From NCBI RefSeq assembly GCF_003001675.1, contig NZ_PVYW01000019.1, positions 124,001 through 188,000 of the forward strand: a DNA stretch of 64,000 bases, read 5' to 3'. Shown piece after piece: positions 54,104-63,080 of this stretch; within the stretch, counting starts at the first letter, position 1; every line of letters begins with the position of its first letter. Below the pieces are notes generated by a model. That model was not told the DNA's origin. It did not search any database and saw only the letters and a program-made list of their open reading frames with translations. Origin of the DNA: Cohnella sp. SGD-V74 (GTDB lineage: Bacteria > Bacillota > Bacilli > Paenibacillales > Paenibacillaceae). The translations under genes were made by a program, and so were the position numbers.

Positions 54104-55255
54104 ATGCAACAGAAAACCTTGAATTATACTACTCCTGTCCCCTTCCGGATTTCAATCGACCAAACGGTGTTGGACGATCTTTCTGATCGTCTCCAAAAAA
54201 CACGCTGGCCCGACCGGATACAAAACTCCGGATGGAGCTACGGTACAGACGACACGATATTGCGCGATCTCATGGCCTATTGGGGTGAGGGCTTTGACTG
54301 GCGTGCCCAGGAAGACGCTTTGAACAAGCTCCCTCAGTATATGACAACGATCGATGGGATCGACATTCACTTCATTCACCTACGGGGAAAAGGTTCTTCC
54401 GCAAAACCGATTCTTATGCTTCACGGATGGCCCAGCTCATTTGTCCAAATGACGGAAATTGCTCCCCTATTGGCTGATCCGGCAGCCTATGGAGGAAACG
54501 CGGATCAGAGCTTTGACGTCATCATTCCTTCCTTGCCAGGCTATGGCTTTTCAGGTCGCCCCAAGGAATCCGGTATGAATCTTGTTCGTATTGCTGAACT
54601 ATTTTCGACCCTGATGACGAAGGTATTAGGCTACGAACGTTATATCGGAAGAGGCAGCGATATGGGACAAGGGGTTCTCATGCATCTTGCAAAAAAATAT
54701 TCGGAGCAACTGATTGGCCTGCACTTCTCGGGTACCAATCTGATGGTCACGGATATTCCGGATAATCTCACCTCGGCAGAAGAAGAATTTATTGAGAAGT
54801 GTAATGCCTGGACAAGATCAGAGTGGGCTTATGCCTTGCTGCAATCGACAAAACCCCAAACTGTCGCTGTTTCTCTCAATGATTCGCCGGCTGGACTGGC
54901 CTCCTGGATTTTAGAGAAGTTCCATGCTTGGACAGATCGCCCCGATGATTTCATTCAGCGATACGGGCGAGATCGTCTGTTGATGAATTTAACGGTGTAT
55001 TGGGTAACCGATACAATCGCCTCTTCTATGAGACTTTACGCCGAGTGTACGCGTAGCAATACGTTCAACGTGGACGTAGAGGTCCCGACCTGCATGCTGA
55101 TGGCCGGTTACGATATGTTTCCGATGCCCCGTGAATGGGCAGCACGTAGCATCCATATCGAACGTTGGGTCCAACTCGATTGCGGGGGGCACTTCCTGGA
55201 GTGGGAAGAACCGGAGATGGTTGCCGAAGATTTGCGTGCGGCTTATCACCAATAA
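54104..55255 (+). CDS. Epoxide hydrolase (EHN type, alpha/beta hydrolase)
   Basis: 383 aa. The N-terminal epoxide-hydrolase domain (FRISIDQTVLDDLSDRLQKTRWPD) precedes an alpha/beta hydrolase core. The oxyanion segment is MLHGWPSSF, the nucleophile Asp sits in GRGSDMGQGV (usually GGDWG), and the catalytic His near the C-terminus is in DCGGHFLEWEEPE. A lid with Tyr residues lies between. It is cytoplasmic, opening epoxides with water; the physiological substrate is not known. AAAGGAG precedes the ATG. The MarR gene upstream suggests inducible detoxification. DNA is lower in GC than the sugar loci. Confidence 0.88.
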   Translation: MQQKTLNYTTPVPFRISIDQTVLDDLSDRLQKTRWPDRIQNSGWSYGTDDTILRDLMAYWGEGFDWRAQEDALNKLPQYMTTIDGIDIHFIHLRGKGSSAKPILMLHGWPSSFVQMTEIAPLLADPAAYGGNADQSFDVIIPSLPGYGFSGRPKESGMNLVRIAELFSTLMTKVLGYERYIGRGSDMGQGVLMHLAKKYSEQLIGLHFSGTNLMVTDIPDNLTSAEEEFIEKCNAWTRSEWAYALLQSTKPQTVAVSLNDSPAGLASWILEKFHAWTDRPDDFIQRYGRDRLLMNLTVYWVTDTIASSMRLYAECTRSNTFNVDVEVPTCMLMAGYDMFPMPREWAARSIHIERWVQLDCGGHFLEWEEPEMVAEDLRAAYHQ

Positions 55256-55303
55256 TTGTACCGTTGTTCCCCTGGTGCATCTTGAAGCAAGGAGGATTTT
55301 AAC

Positions 55304-58300
55304 ATGTACTTCACTTTACACGATGATGTCATTCGCCGGCTTTGCGGGAATTTCGCATACGAAGACGGCGAAGCGATTGTCGAGGCGCAGAGCGTGACCG
55401 TCCGGCAATACGATGCCGGCAGACGGTATGAGGGACATGTTAATGACGATCAGGAGACGTTGCTTGTGACCGTCGATTTCCCTCCAAGCGGTGAAATTGA
55501 TGCCGGCTGTTCGTGTCCAGTCTTTCACCCGGATGACCAATATTGCAAACATATTGCTGCCGTTCTGCTTCACATTCACCGAGCAGAACCGCATGCGCTC
55601 ACCGTTCCTGATGATACGTTAACAAAGCAAATGCTGGCTCTGTTCGACGATACGCCTGTCCGGCCAACACACACGCACTCCCATTTCGATACACGAATGG
55701 CGTTGCAGGCGCTATTTACGTTGAAGCCGTTTCGGCTGCCAGGCGACTCTTCTTACCGATTGGGGCTGGAAATGAAGCTGGGGTCGCAACGGCTGTATAA
55801 TGTGAGACACATGCATGACTTTCTTGCCTGCGTGGAACAACGATGCACCTATACGATCACTAAACACTTCGCGTACGATCCGGAGATCAACAGCTTTCCA
55901 CCCGAGCAGGATGCGGTATTGCAAGCATTGATGCACATGCTCCATCAACAAAAGCTCTATCACACCGATGAGTCTGGAGATACGGATCATTCTGGCGCCC
56001 TGCTACCGATTGAGCCAATTGTCTGGGATAGCCTGCTGCCCTTGTTGTGTGCCGCTCAGGGGACACAGCTCACCCATGATGCCTATTCATCCGATATTGA
56101 GGTTGTTGAAGGTGCGCTGCCACTTCTCTTCACACTGGATCGCTCCGCGGATGACAACGGGTATGAGCTACATGTGCAAGGGATGCATCACATGCTGATC
56201 CTTGAGCGATACCATACCGTTCTCGCTCAAGGCAAACTATATCGTCTTCCGCCAGCATCGACGCAGCGGCTGGTTGCACTCATACATTTGCTCGACAATG
56301 CCCATCAGGACTATTTGTATATTGCGCCGGAGCAGATCAATCCGTTGTTGGACAAGGTGATTCCTGGCCTGATGCAGTTCGGTTGCGTCCACATCACCGA
56401 AACGGTCTCCGCACACATGATACGAACGCCCCTGCAAGCGATGCTGTTTCTCGACCGACTGAAAGACCGGCTGCTCGCCGCGCTCGAGTTTCATTACGGA
56501 GACATCATTCTCGATCCACTCGGCCAGTCTGGCCCGGCTTATACGGATGGGCATCTGTTGCTCAGGGACAGTGAAAAAGAAAGGCTTATTTTAGAACTCA
56601 TGGCACAAAGTCCATTTTTGGAAACGGAAGGCGGGTATATTCTCGCTGACGAGGAGGAAGAATTCACGTTTCTATTTCAGATTGTGCCGGAACTGGAGAA
56701 GCACGTTCAGATATACGCCACCTCTGCGGTTAAATCAAGACTGTATGTACCGAACGCGCCGCCGCATATCGATGTCAATCTGGAGGAGCGTACGAACTGG
56801 CTTGTTTTTACATTCGACATCGATGGTATTCCGGAGAGCGAGATTCGCGCCATCATTCGCTCGATGGAAGAAAAACGGAAGTATCATCGGCTGCCAACCG
56901 GCGCGCTTATGCCGCTACAGACGGCCGAGCTTCAGGACATGAATCGTTTGCTGCAAGAAACACGACTGGAACAACTTCAAATCGAGGGCAATCGAATGCG
57001 TATGCCAATGATGCACGGCATGCACCTGACCGATTTCAACTCGAACGGCAGTTCAATCCGCTTTGGCAAATCTTTTCGCCAGTTGCTGAACCATATGCGC
57101 AATCCGGATCATTTGGATTTTCCGCTTCCCGACACACTTACCGCTGTACTGCGGGATTATCAGTCCTTTGGTTTTCAATGGATGAAGACGCTGTCCCATT
57201 ATCGGTTCGGCGGTATCTTGGCGGATGAGATGGGTCTGGGTAAAACGATTCAAGCGATTGCCTTTGTCGCCTCCATTCTGCCTGACATCCGAGAAGCAGG
57301 CACTCCCGCTCTAATCGTCTGTCCGTCTTCATTAATGTACAACTGGCTTCTGGAGGTGCGCAAATTTGTACCAAAGATACGTGTCGCGATTGCCGATGGC
57401 AGCAAAGCTGAACGGGTGCGTCTTCTCAAACAGTTGGAGCAGTACGACATGATCCTGACATCCTATCCGCTGCTACGCAGAGACATCGAGCAATATGCCC
57501 CCCTGTCGTTCCATACGCTGCTGCTAGACGAAGCACAGGCGTTTAAAAATGATACAACCCAGACGGCACAAGCGGTAAAAGCGATCCGCGCTCCCTACCG
57601 ATTTGCATTGTCCGGCACTCCACTGGAAAATCGGCTGGACGAGATTTGGTCGATTTACGACGTTGTCTTTCCAGAACTGTTTCCGGACAAAAAAAAGTTC
57701 CACGAGTTGCCGCGCGATACGATTGCAAAACGCATTCGCCCGTTTCTGCTCCGTCGCTTGAAGAAGGACGTGCTGAAGGAGCTGCCTGACAAAATCGAGA
57801 CTGTACAAACCACCCCACTCCTCATCGAGCAGCAAAAGCTGTACACCGCCTATCTGGCTGAACTGCGGGAGAAGTCGTTGCAATACTTGTATCGCGGCGA
57901 ATGGAAAAAACAGCAGATACGATTTCTTGCTGGGCTGACTCGGCTGCGGCAGTTGTGCTGTCATCCGGCCTTGTTTGTCCCCGGTTATACGGGCGGCTCC
58001 GCCAAGCTGATACAGCTATTGGATATCGTTGCGTCGTATCGTCAGGAAGGCCGCCGCATGCTCATCTTCTCGCAGTTTACCGAAATGCTGCACATTATCC
58101 GGCAGGAAATGGTTCAGCGCGACATTCCGTACTTTTACCTGGATGGGCAAACCCCTATGCAGGAACGGGTGGAACTATGCAACCGGTTCAATGAGGGGGA
58201 AAAGGATCTGTTTCTCATTTCGTTGAAAGCTGGCGGAACTGGGCTGAATTTAACGGGGGCGGATACGATCATTTTGTACGATCTCTGGTGGAACCCAGCC

Positions 58301-58507
58301 ATTGAGCAGCAGGCTGCGGACCGGGCTCACCGAATCGGTCAAAAAAAGGTTGTTCACGTCGTCCGGCTTGTCGCGCAAGGAACAATAGAGGAGAAAATGC
58401 ACGTGCTGCAGGAACGCAAAAAAGATTTAATCGAGGACGTCATTCGCCCTAGTGACAGCGCCTGGACAGGTTTGACGGAAGACGATATTCGGGAGTTGCT
58501 GATGTAG
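55304..58507 (+). CDS. SWIM zinc-finger SNF2-family helicase
   Basis: 1067 aa. The N-terminal SWIM zinc finger has CSCPVFHPDDQYCKHI (Cys-x-Cys...Cys-x-His). A long middle region of unclear fold leads to the SNF2 ATPase from about 610: LRDYQSFGFQWMKTL, Walker A ILADEMGLGKTIQAI, Walker B LLLDEAQAFKN, SGTPLENRL, then the helicase C half with RMLIFSQFTEML, LISLKAGGTGLNLTGAD and the closing ADRAHRIGQ. It translocates on double-stranded DNA and may remodel protein-DNA complexes. AAGGAGG precedes the ATG and a strong terminator follows. No methylase or nuclease is nearby, so it is not obviously part of a defence system. Confidence 0.93.
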   Translation: MYFTLHDDVIRRLCGNFAYEDGEAIVEAQSVTVRQYDAGRRYEGHVNDDQETLLVTVDFPPSGEIDAGCSCPVFHPDDQYCKHIAAVLLHIHRAEPHALTVPDDTLTKQMLALFDDTPVRPTHTHSHFDTRMALQALFTLKPFRLPGDSSYRLGLEMKLGSQRLYNVRHMHDFLACVEQRCTYTITKHFAYDPEINSFPPEQDAVLQALMHMLHQQKLYHTDESGDTDHSGALLPIEPIVWDSLLPLLCAAQGTQLTHDAYSSDIEVVEGALPLLFTLDRSADDNGYELHVQGMHHMLILERYHTVLAQGKLYRLPPASTQRLVALIHLLDNAHQDYLYIAPEQINPLLDKVIPGLMQFGCVHITETVSAHMIRTPLQAMLFLDRLKDRLLAALEFHYGDIILDPLGQSGPAYTDGHLLLRDSEKERLILELMAQSPFLETEGGYILADEEEEFTFLFQIVPELEKHVQIYATSAVKSRLYVPNAPPHIDVNLEERTNWLVFTFDIDGIPESEIRAIIRSMEEKRKYHRLPTGALMPLQTAELQDMNRLLQETRLEQLQIEGNRMRMPMMHGMHLTDFNSNGSSIRFGKSFRQLLNHMRNPDHLDFPLPDTLTAVLRDYQSFGFQWMKTLSHYRFGGILADEMGLGKTIQAIAFVASILPDIREAGTPALIVCPSSLMYNWLLEVRKFVPKIRVAIADGSKAERVRLLKQLEQYDMILTSYPLLRRDIEQYAPLSFHTLLLDEAQAFKNDTTQTAQAVKAIRAPYRFALSGTPLENRLDEIWSIYDVVFPELFPDKKKFHELPRDTIAKRIRPFLLRRLKKDVLKELPDKIETVQTTPLLIEQQKLYTAYLAELREKSLQYLYRGEWKKQQIRFLAGLTRLRQLCCHPALFVPGYTGGSAKLIQLLDIVASYRQEGRRMLIFSQFTEMLHIIRQEMVQRDIPYFYLDGQTPMQERVELCNRFNEGEKDLFLISLKAGGTGLNLTGADTIILYDLWWNPAIEQQAADRAHRIGQKKVVHVVRLVAQGTIEEKMHVLQERKKDLIEDVIRPSDSAWTGLTEDDIRELLM

Positions 58508-58521
58508 TATTCCTAACCAGG

Positions 58522-58569
58522 ACGAGCACCACTTCGACGAAAGCGCATGCGAGGGGGTGCTCGTTTTTA
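58522..58569 (+). terminator. Rho-independent terminator of the SNF2 gene
   Basis: CGAGCACC / GGTGCTCG with an inner, partly paired loop of 25 bases, followed by TTTTT, 14 bp beyond the SNF2 stop codon. Confidence 0.8.
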
Positions 58570-58834
58570 TGTAACTGTCGTCCGGGCGGAAACACATAAC
58601 TTATAAGAGGATGTTAATCCTATATATAATAGAGGTCCCCTAGCGATCGAGATTTCATTTGTTTCAGCGATGAATGAATAAGTGGAATGCGATCAAAAAG
58701 AGGCATTGTTTGACCTGATATCAGACTGATCGGACAATGGGCGGCCCAAGGCAAATTCGATCTTCTGCTGTAGGCAGTCTGGATGACATCCAGCCGCGGT
58801 AATTGTCACAGACGTGGAGTCAATGAATTATAGT

Positions 58835-58957
58835 CCGGCGTCGGATCCGAAAATCATTTGAGAACTCTGCAAGCGAAAGGGGATGGATATCCTCGAAGCC
58901 GAAGCGTGCCCTGACATTCCACAGTTGGTGTGTGTAGCACCCAAGCTGAGCGCTTGC
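58835..58957 (+). pseudogene. Fragment of an IS200/IS605-type TnpA transposase
   Basis: The plus-strand frame reads ASDPKII, a stop, then ELCKRKGMDILEAEACPD and, after a divergence, APKLSAC. This follows the IS200 TnpA stretch around RIIRELCKRKG...IEAEACPDHIHMLVSIPPKLS, where CPDHIHML holds the HUH motif; here HIHML is replaced by IPQLV, so the metal-binding histidines are lost. Only about 40 of roughly 150 residues remain. It marks past transposition at the right edge of the accessory block. Confidence 0.6.
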
Positions 58958-59012
58958 ACTGTTCCTAAGCACAACTATCTGGAACTTAGCCTAATAAACT
59001 TACGATTAAACT

Positions 59013-59627
59013 TTAAAAGTTATCCTCTACATACTTAACAATTTCTGCACAAATTTCTTGTGGTTTTTGATCTCCCTTAACAATAAGCAGCTTACCATCA
59101 TAATCGGCAAAAATTTTATTATACCTTTCCTTAACTTGTAACAACTTCTCTTTATTTTCATAAACATCTTGAACTGTTCTTTGCTGCAGTCTTTCTAATG
59201 ATGCATCAATTGGATTATCTATATAAATAACCAAGTCCGGCTTAGGGAATCTTTTATTTAAGTCATTAACAAACTCATATCCCTCATCAGCTTGGTATGT
59301 AAGTGATGAAAAATAATAACGAGTACATATAACGTGCTTTCCTTCGCCTAGTAATTTATAGACACCATCAACATCATTATAGAGATGGTCATGACGATCC
59401 GCTGCAAATAGATATGCCATTTGTTGGTCAAAACGTTTTTCATCCTTGGAAAATAGAACCCTTTTTTTTAATCCCTCCCTGAGTAAATGCCCAATCGGTC
59501 CATTTGAAGGTTCTGCTGTTAGAACAGCATTTTGACCATGTTTAACGAAGTAATCCTTTAGTAAATTTGATTGTGTTGATGTTCCCGAACCATCTATTCC
59601 TTCAAAGACTATAAATAATTTTTTCAT
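59013..59627 (-). CDS. tmk: Divergent thymidylate kinase-like protein (second tmk)
   Basis: 204 aa, the usual Tmk length. The fold markers are present: FEGIDGSGTSTQSNLL (P-loop), TAEPSNGPIGHLLREGL (the TREPGG counterpart), FAADRHDHL, CTRYYFSSLTYQ and YIDNPIDASLERLQQR. Two key positions differ from standard Tmk: the Walker A lysine is Thr (GSGTST) and the DRY/DRF Asp is Thr (CTRY). The DNA is strongly AT-rich compared with the genes around it, a sign of transfer. It lies 150 bp from the broken native tmk, in the same orientation. It may supply dTMP kinase activity, in which case it would be essential, or phosphorylate another nucleotide. Confidence 0.8.
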   Translation of the reverse strand: MKKLFIVFEGIDGSGTSTQSNLLKDYFVKHGQNAVLTAEPSNGPIGHLLREGLKKRVLFSKDEKRFDQQMAYLFAADRHDHLYNDVDGVYKLLGEGKHVICTRYYFSSLTYQADEGYEFVNDLNKRFPKPDLVIYIDNPIDASLERLQQRTVQDVYENKEKLLQVKERYNKIFADYDGKLLIVKGDQKPQEICAEIVKYVEDNF

Positions 59628-59775
59628 AATAATACCCTCCGCATTTAACCCAACGTTTCAATTTGATGGGGACTCAATTATATTGTTCTTTACTTTCCTT
59701 AATTCCATGCTTATCTCGTTATTCTTTTTGATTAATTCTCCGACTACCAAAGCACGATACAAAATATTTACGCAA

Positions 59776-59982
59776 TCACCTGAAGAGCCAATCCATCTTC
59801 GTATTTTTTGTATCCAGAATGACGCCCCGAATCGCTTCCGCGATCGGACTTCCTCCCGGCTCTCGGGTCCTGATCGTCCTTTTCTTCGTTTCCTTGTATA
59901 TTCGCTCCGTTAATCGCGTGATCAGCGTCGTCTTGCCCGCTCCATCCCCGCCTTCAATCGTGATGAACAATCCGCCCCGCAC
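59776..59982 (-). pseudogene. tmk: 5' fragment of the native thymidylate kinase gene
   Basis: From GTG 59982 (AAAGGGG eight bases upstream; a TTG at 60000 overlapping the previous stop is less likely). It encodes GLFITIEGGDGAGKTTLITRL, in part, with a normal Walker A lysine, then TREPGGSPIAEAIRGVILD and TKNTKMD, where Tmk should continue with the LLYAADRAQH region. Instead the frame runs into WLFR and a stop. About 65 of 210 residues remain; the substrate-binding and LID parts are missing. GC-rich as in yaaO. The break lies near 59787. Confidence 0.88.
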
Positions 59983-59996
59983 CCAGCTTTCCCCTT

Positions 59997-61472
59997 TCAA
60001 CCGTTACGCCTGTTCCGGACTTGCCTTCCCGCAAGCTTGATCGCTCCGTAGAACGCTCCGGCTATTACGCTTACTACCATCATATCAAAGCAGACGTTAA
60101 ACATAAACAAATGCTTACCCAGATCGGCCTCTCCGTCTCCGATAAGCGGCACGACGCAGGAGAACGCCCCGGCTAACGCGACGACAGCCATCGTCTCCAC
60201 GGCTACCCTCCATTTACCCGAGCGGTTTTTTCGCCAAACCGCGGCTAACGCAAGGGCGTAAGCGATGAAAACAAGAAAGTAGCCTGCCGCGCTGCGTGGC
60301 ATAGCGGCCACCTTGAAGTCGCTCCAGCCGCTGAACGTGTGCGAGATCGCCCCGGGAGGTTTGCCTGCCGAAGCATCATAATTGCCCAGGTAATAAGGAC
60401 GAATGTACATCGCGTTCTCCGCCGCCCTGTCCAGCTTCTGCATAAACCGGGACAGATGCTTCAAATAATACAAAACGATATCCTTATGGCTGAGCCGCTG
60501 CAGCACCTCCCGGTGCAGAACGGGATCGTTCTGCGGAATGGCCGTGTCCTTCTGAAAATAGTTCGTTCCCGCCAGCGGCGCGTACTTCGAGGCAATACCC
60601 AACTCCTCCATGTCCCGCTCCAGATGAGGAGTGTCCTTCAGTACGCCGAAGAAGATCGACTGGTACAGATTGACGTGCTTTAATCGATCCGGCGCCGCCG
60701 CGATCATCAGGATCGATCCGATCAGCAGAATCGCCGCTCCCGTCCACACTTGTCGTCTCCATCTCGGATCTCTCCGCAAACCGGTCATTCTCCAGGCAAG
60801 CAGCGCGAATACGAGACCGAGCGGGGCGTTCTGGATTTTCGAAGTCGCTACCGCCAGCGCCGCGACCACGAATAAAGCGAACAGGCGGCCGGCAGGCTCG
60901 TTCGACGAGGCCAGAGCAAAAGCGGACGCGACCATGAGCAGCATCGCGATCAGCGCATACGGCTCGCCGAAAAAGGATTGAAAATACGCCTCATAACCGA
61001 TATCCCCGAACACAAACAAAAGCACGGCCGCCAATACCGCCGCCATGATCGTCGTCGCTGTTCGGCTCTTCATTCCCGGCGAATGACGGACAAACAGCAC
61101 GACAGCCCAGATGTAGGCTGCCGCGTAACAGGCTCCGAGCACGCGAACGTCGAATACGTCTCCGTCCAGAAGCCGGCCGATCCAACCGGCTATCGCAACG
61201 AACACGACATGCGTCGAAACGTAGCCTCCCAGCGTATAGCCTCCATACCCGAAATATTGGTGCGCATAGTTAAAATAAAGCTCTTCGTAGGATTGGTCCG
61301 GATGAAGCACCCGCAGTCCCGATACGCCCAACACGCGCCCGAAATCCCCGCTGTCGGCCAATCCGATCACAGGAGGCGCCATAATTAATCCGATCAACAG
61401 CGCGCCCGCCGCGATTCCGGCCAGCCAAGCGATCAGAACGCGAATATCCCGACCGGCCCGGTCTCTGATCAT
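59997..61472 (-). CDS. Polytopic membrane protein, possibly GT-C-like
   Basis: 491 aa from ATG 61472 (GAGGTGAGAGGA upstream); an extension of 60 codons lies inside yaaO and is rejected. About ten to twelve hydrophobic segments. After the first helix comes an outer loop with GLADSGDFGRVLGVSG, acidic and conserved-looking, followed by YEELYFNYAHQYFGYGGY; this resembles GT-C glycosyltransferases, which use an acidic first loop, but the family cannot be confirmed by eye. Later segments include AYFQSFFGEPYALIAMLLMV. Its stop overlaps the region of the native tmk start and it follows yaaO by 11 bp, so it is part of the same operon. Function unknown. Confidence 0.7.
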   Translation of the reverse strand: MIRDRAGRDIRVLIAWLAGIAAGALLIGLIMAPPVIGLADSGDFGRVLGVSGLRVLHPDQSYEELYFNYAHQYFGYGGYTLGGYVSTHVVFVAIAGWIGRLLDGDVFDVRVLGACYAAAYIWAVVLFVRHSPGMKSRTATTIMAAVLAAVLLFVFGDIGYEAYFQSFFGEPYALIAMLLMVASAFALASSNEPAGRLFALFVVAALAVATSKIQNAPLGLVFALLAWRMTGLRRDPRWRRQVWTGAAILLIGSILMIAAAPDRLKHVNLYQSIFFGVLKDTPHLERDMEELGIASKYAPLAGTNYFQKDTAIPQNDPVLHREVLQRLSHKDIVLYYLKHLSRFMQKLDRAAENAMYIRPYYLGNYDASAGKPPGAISHTFSGWSDFKVAAMPRSAAGYFLVFIAYALALAAVWRKNRSGKWRVAVETMAVVALAGAFSCVVPLIGDGEADLGKHLFMFNVCFDMMVVSVIAGAFYGAIKLAGRQVRNRRNG

Positions 61473-61483
61473 TCCTCTCACCT

Positions 61484-62959
61484 CTAGCGGTCTTTTTCTC
61501 TCCGTACCTGAATCTCGCGAAGCTGGGGGTCTCTCGCCCCTTGAATGCGCGCGCCTTCGTGCCGCCATCGCTTCAGTCGGTCGACGATGGCCTCTGTTAT
61601 GGTTTCTCCAGGGAACAGGACCGGTATACCCGGAGGGTACGGAATGACCCATTCCGCCGCTTGGCGCCCGACGCTGCGTTCCAGGCGGACCGTCACGGCC
61701 TCGTACTCTTCCCGATCGAACAGAACCGGTTCCGGTATGGAAAGGTTCTCCCCATTCTCGAACATATGTTCTCTGGTACGATTTATCTCCATTCTCTTCT
61801 CTCGCCCACGACTCGCGATCTCCAGCAAAGCCTCCTGCAGCCTCCGTCCGTCTTCCAGCGTCGTCCCCGGTCCAAGCGCCAACACTACATATTTCTCGTC
61901 CGCCATTTCCGCTATGCAGCGCAGCTCCTCCAGCTCGTCCCTAAGCGCAAACCCGGTCAGATTGGCCGTTTCGTCGAACAGCACAAGCTTAAGCGGGTCG
62001 TATGCGATACCGGAGCTTGCATACTCTCCGTATCCTAATGCGCGGAAGGGCGTCTTCTCGAGCGTTTCAACAACTTGCGCAGCAGCATCCACTGCCTCAG
62101 AGAACGTATGTTCCTTTTCGCTGTACAACTGCAAGCGCGCCAAATCCAACGAAGCCATAATCGGAAAAGACGGGCTTGAGCTCTGCACCATCGTCAACGC
62201 TTGCCTTATCGCCGCTCTCGGGATGTGTTCCCCTTGCATGTGCAGCATAGCGCCCATCGTCATCGCCCCGAGCATCTTATGCGTGGATTGCACAACAAGA
62301 TCCGCCCCTGCCCTCAATGCGGATGGAGGAAATCCCGGATGAAAGCCGAAATGCGCACCGTGCGCTTCATCGATCAGCACCGGCACGCCCCGCCGATGCG
62401 CCGCCGCAACGATCGGTGACAGATCAGTGCTCATCCCGTAGTAATTCGGCGAAGATAAAATAAGCGCCTTGGCCTCCGGATAACGTTCCAACGCCTCCGT
62501 CACTTGCCGTTCGGTTGGGACGGTCGCCAGCCCGGACAGCCGGTCGATCTCCGGCGACAGCAGCACCGCGCGGGCGCCCGCCAGCACCAGGCCGTGAACG
62601 ATCGATTTATGTACATTGCGCTGTGCGATGACCAGATCGCCCGGCCGGCACAGGCCGACGATCATCGCCAGATTGCCCGACGTGCTGCCGCCCACGAGAA
62701 ACCGGGTTTCCTCCGCACCGAAGCATTCGGCTGCCAGCTCCTGCGCTTCGAGCAGCGGTCCTTCAGGGTGATGGAGGTCGTCCGTGTCCGACAGCTCCGT
62801 TACGTCCAGTCCCAGCAGCGATCCGTAGTAGGCGGCCGCCCGCTCGTCGCCCCATCTTGCCCTGGCCTTATGCCCCGGCACGTGAAAAGCGCCCGCCCGC
62901 AGCCGATCGTGGGCGACCAGCGCCTCGAATAGAGGAGCTTTCCGTTGATCTAGCGCCAC
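61484..62959 (-). CDS. yaaO: YaaO-like Orn/Lys/Arg decarboxylase family protein (PLP)
   Basis: 491 aa from GTG 62959, AGGAGG ten bases upstream. It has a type I fold PLP enzyme core: FHVPGHKARARWGD, LVGGSTSGNLAMIVG, VLIDEAHGAHFGFH and the PLP lysine in STHKMLGAMTMGAML. The C-terminal domain ends with WVIPYPPGIPVLFPGE, typical of lysine/arginine decarboxylase-like proteins. The exact amino acid is not known for this branch. It precedes tmk in Bacillus-type genomes, and the same order is seen here except for the interposed membrane protein gene. Transcription is probably from an extended -10 promoter 30 bp upstream. Confidence 0.9.
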   Translation of the reverse strand: MALDQRKAPLFEALVAHDRLRAGAFHVPGHKARARWGDERAAAYYGSLLGLDVTELSDTDDLHHPEGPLLEAQELAAECFGAEETRFLVGGSTSGNLAMIVGLCRPGDLVIAQRNVHKSIVHGLVLAGARAVLLSPEIDRLSGLATVPTERQVTEALERYPEAKALILSSPNYYGMSTDLSPIVAAAHRRGVPVLIDEAHGAHFGFHPGFPPSALRAGADLVVQSTHKMLGAMTMGAMLHMQGEHIPRAAIRQALTMVQSSSPSFPIMASLDLARLQLYSEKEHTFSEAVDAAAQVVETLEKTPFRALGYGEYASSGIAYDPLKLVLFDETANLTGFALRDELEELRCIAEMADEKYVVLALGPGTTLEDGRRLQEALLEIASRGREKRMEINRTREHMFENGENLSIPEPVLFDREEYEAVTVRLERSVGRQAAEWVIPYPPGIPVLFPGETITEAIVDRLKRWRHEGARIQGARDPQLREIQVRREKDR

Positions 62960-62989
62960 TTGTTAATCGCCTCCTCTTGCATTGTCCTT

Positions 62990-62998
62990 ATTATAGCA
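62990..62998 (-). promoter_or_regulatory. Extended -10 promoter element before yaaO
   Basis: On the minus strand TGCTATAAT, an extended -10 sequence with a perfect TATAAT, lies about 31 bp upstream of the yaaO start; no clear -35 box is seen. Inferred by inspection. Confidence 0.5.
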
Positions 62999-63080
62999 GA
63001 ATAAGAACAATCTTCAGGAGCCGTCCCTGCTTGAATCTGATCCGTGTGTGTTTCGAGCTGCGCGCTCCTATTAATCGGAT

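Larger units (their letters stand above)
58508..59012. other. Gene-poor stretch with terminator and IS200-like remnant
   Basis: About 505 bp between the SNF2 gene and the divergent tmk gene. It holds the SNF2 terminator and a short IS200/IS605 transposase remnant. The part from 58580 to 58830 has no recognisable gene. Confidence 0.6.

Noticed and set aside
55304..58507. SNF2 helicase as part of a phage-defence system such as DISARM
   Set aside because: No methyltransferase, phospholipase-D or DUF1998 partner is near; the neighbours are MarR/epoxide hydrolase and an IS scrap. SWIM-SNF2 proteins of this type are common single genes.
59776..60000. The 74-codon frame as an intact small P-loop protein
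   Set aside because: It matches the start of Tmk up to a normal internal position and then ends abruptly; the genomic position next to yaaO also fits a truncated tmk.
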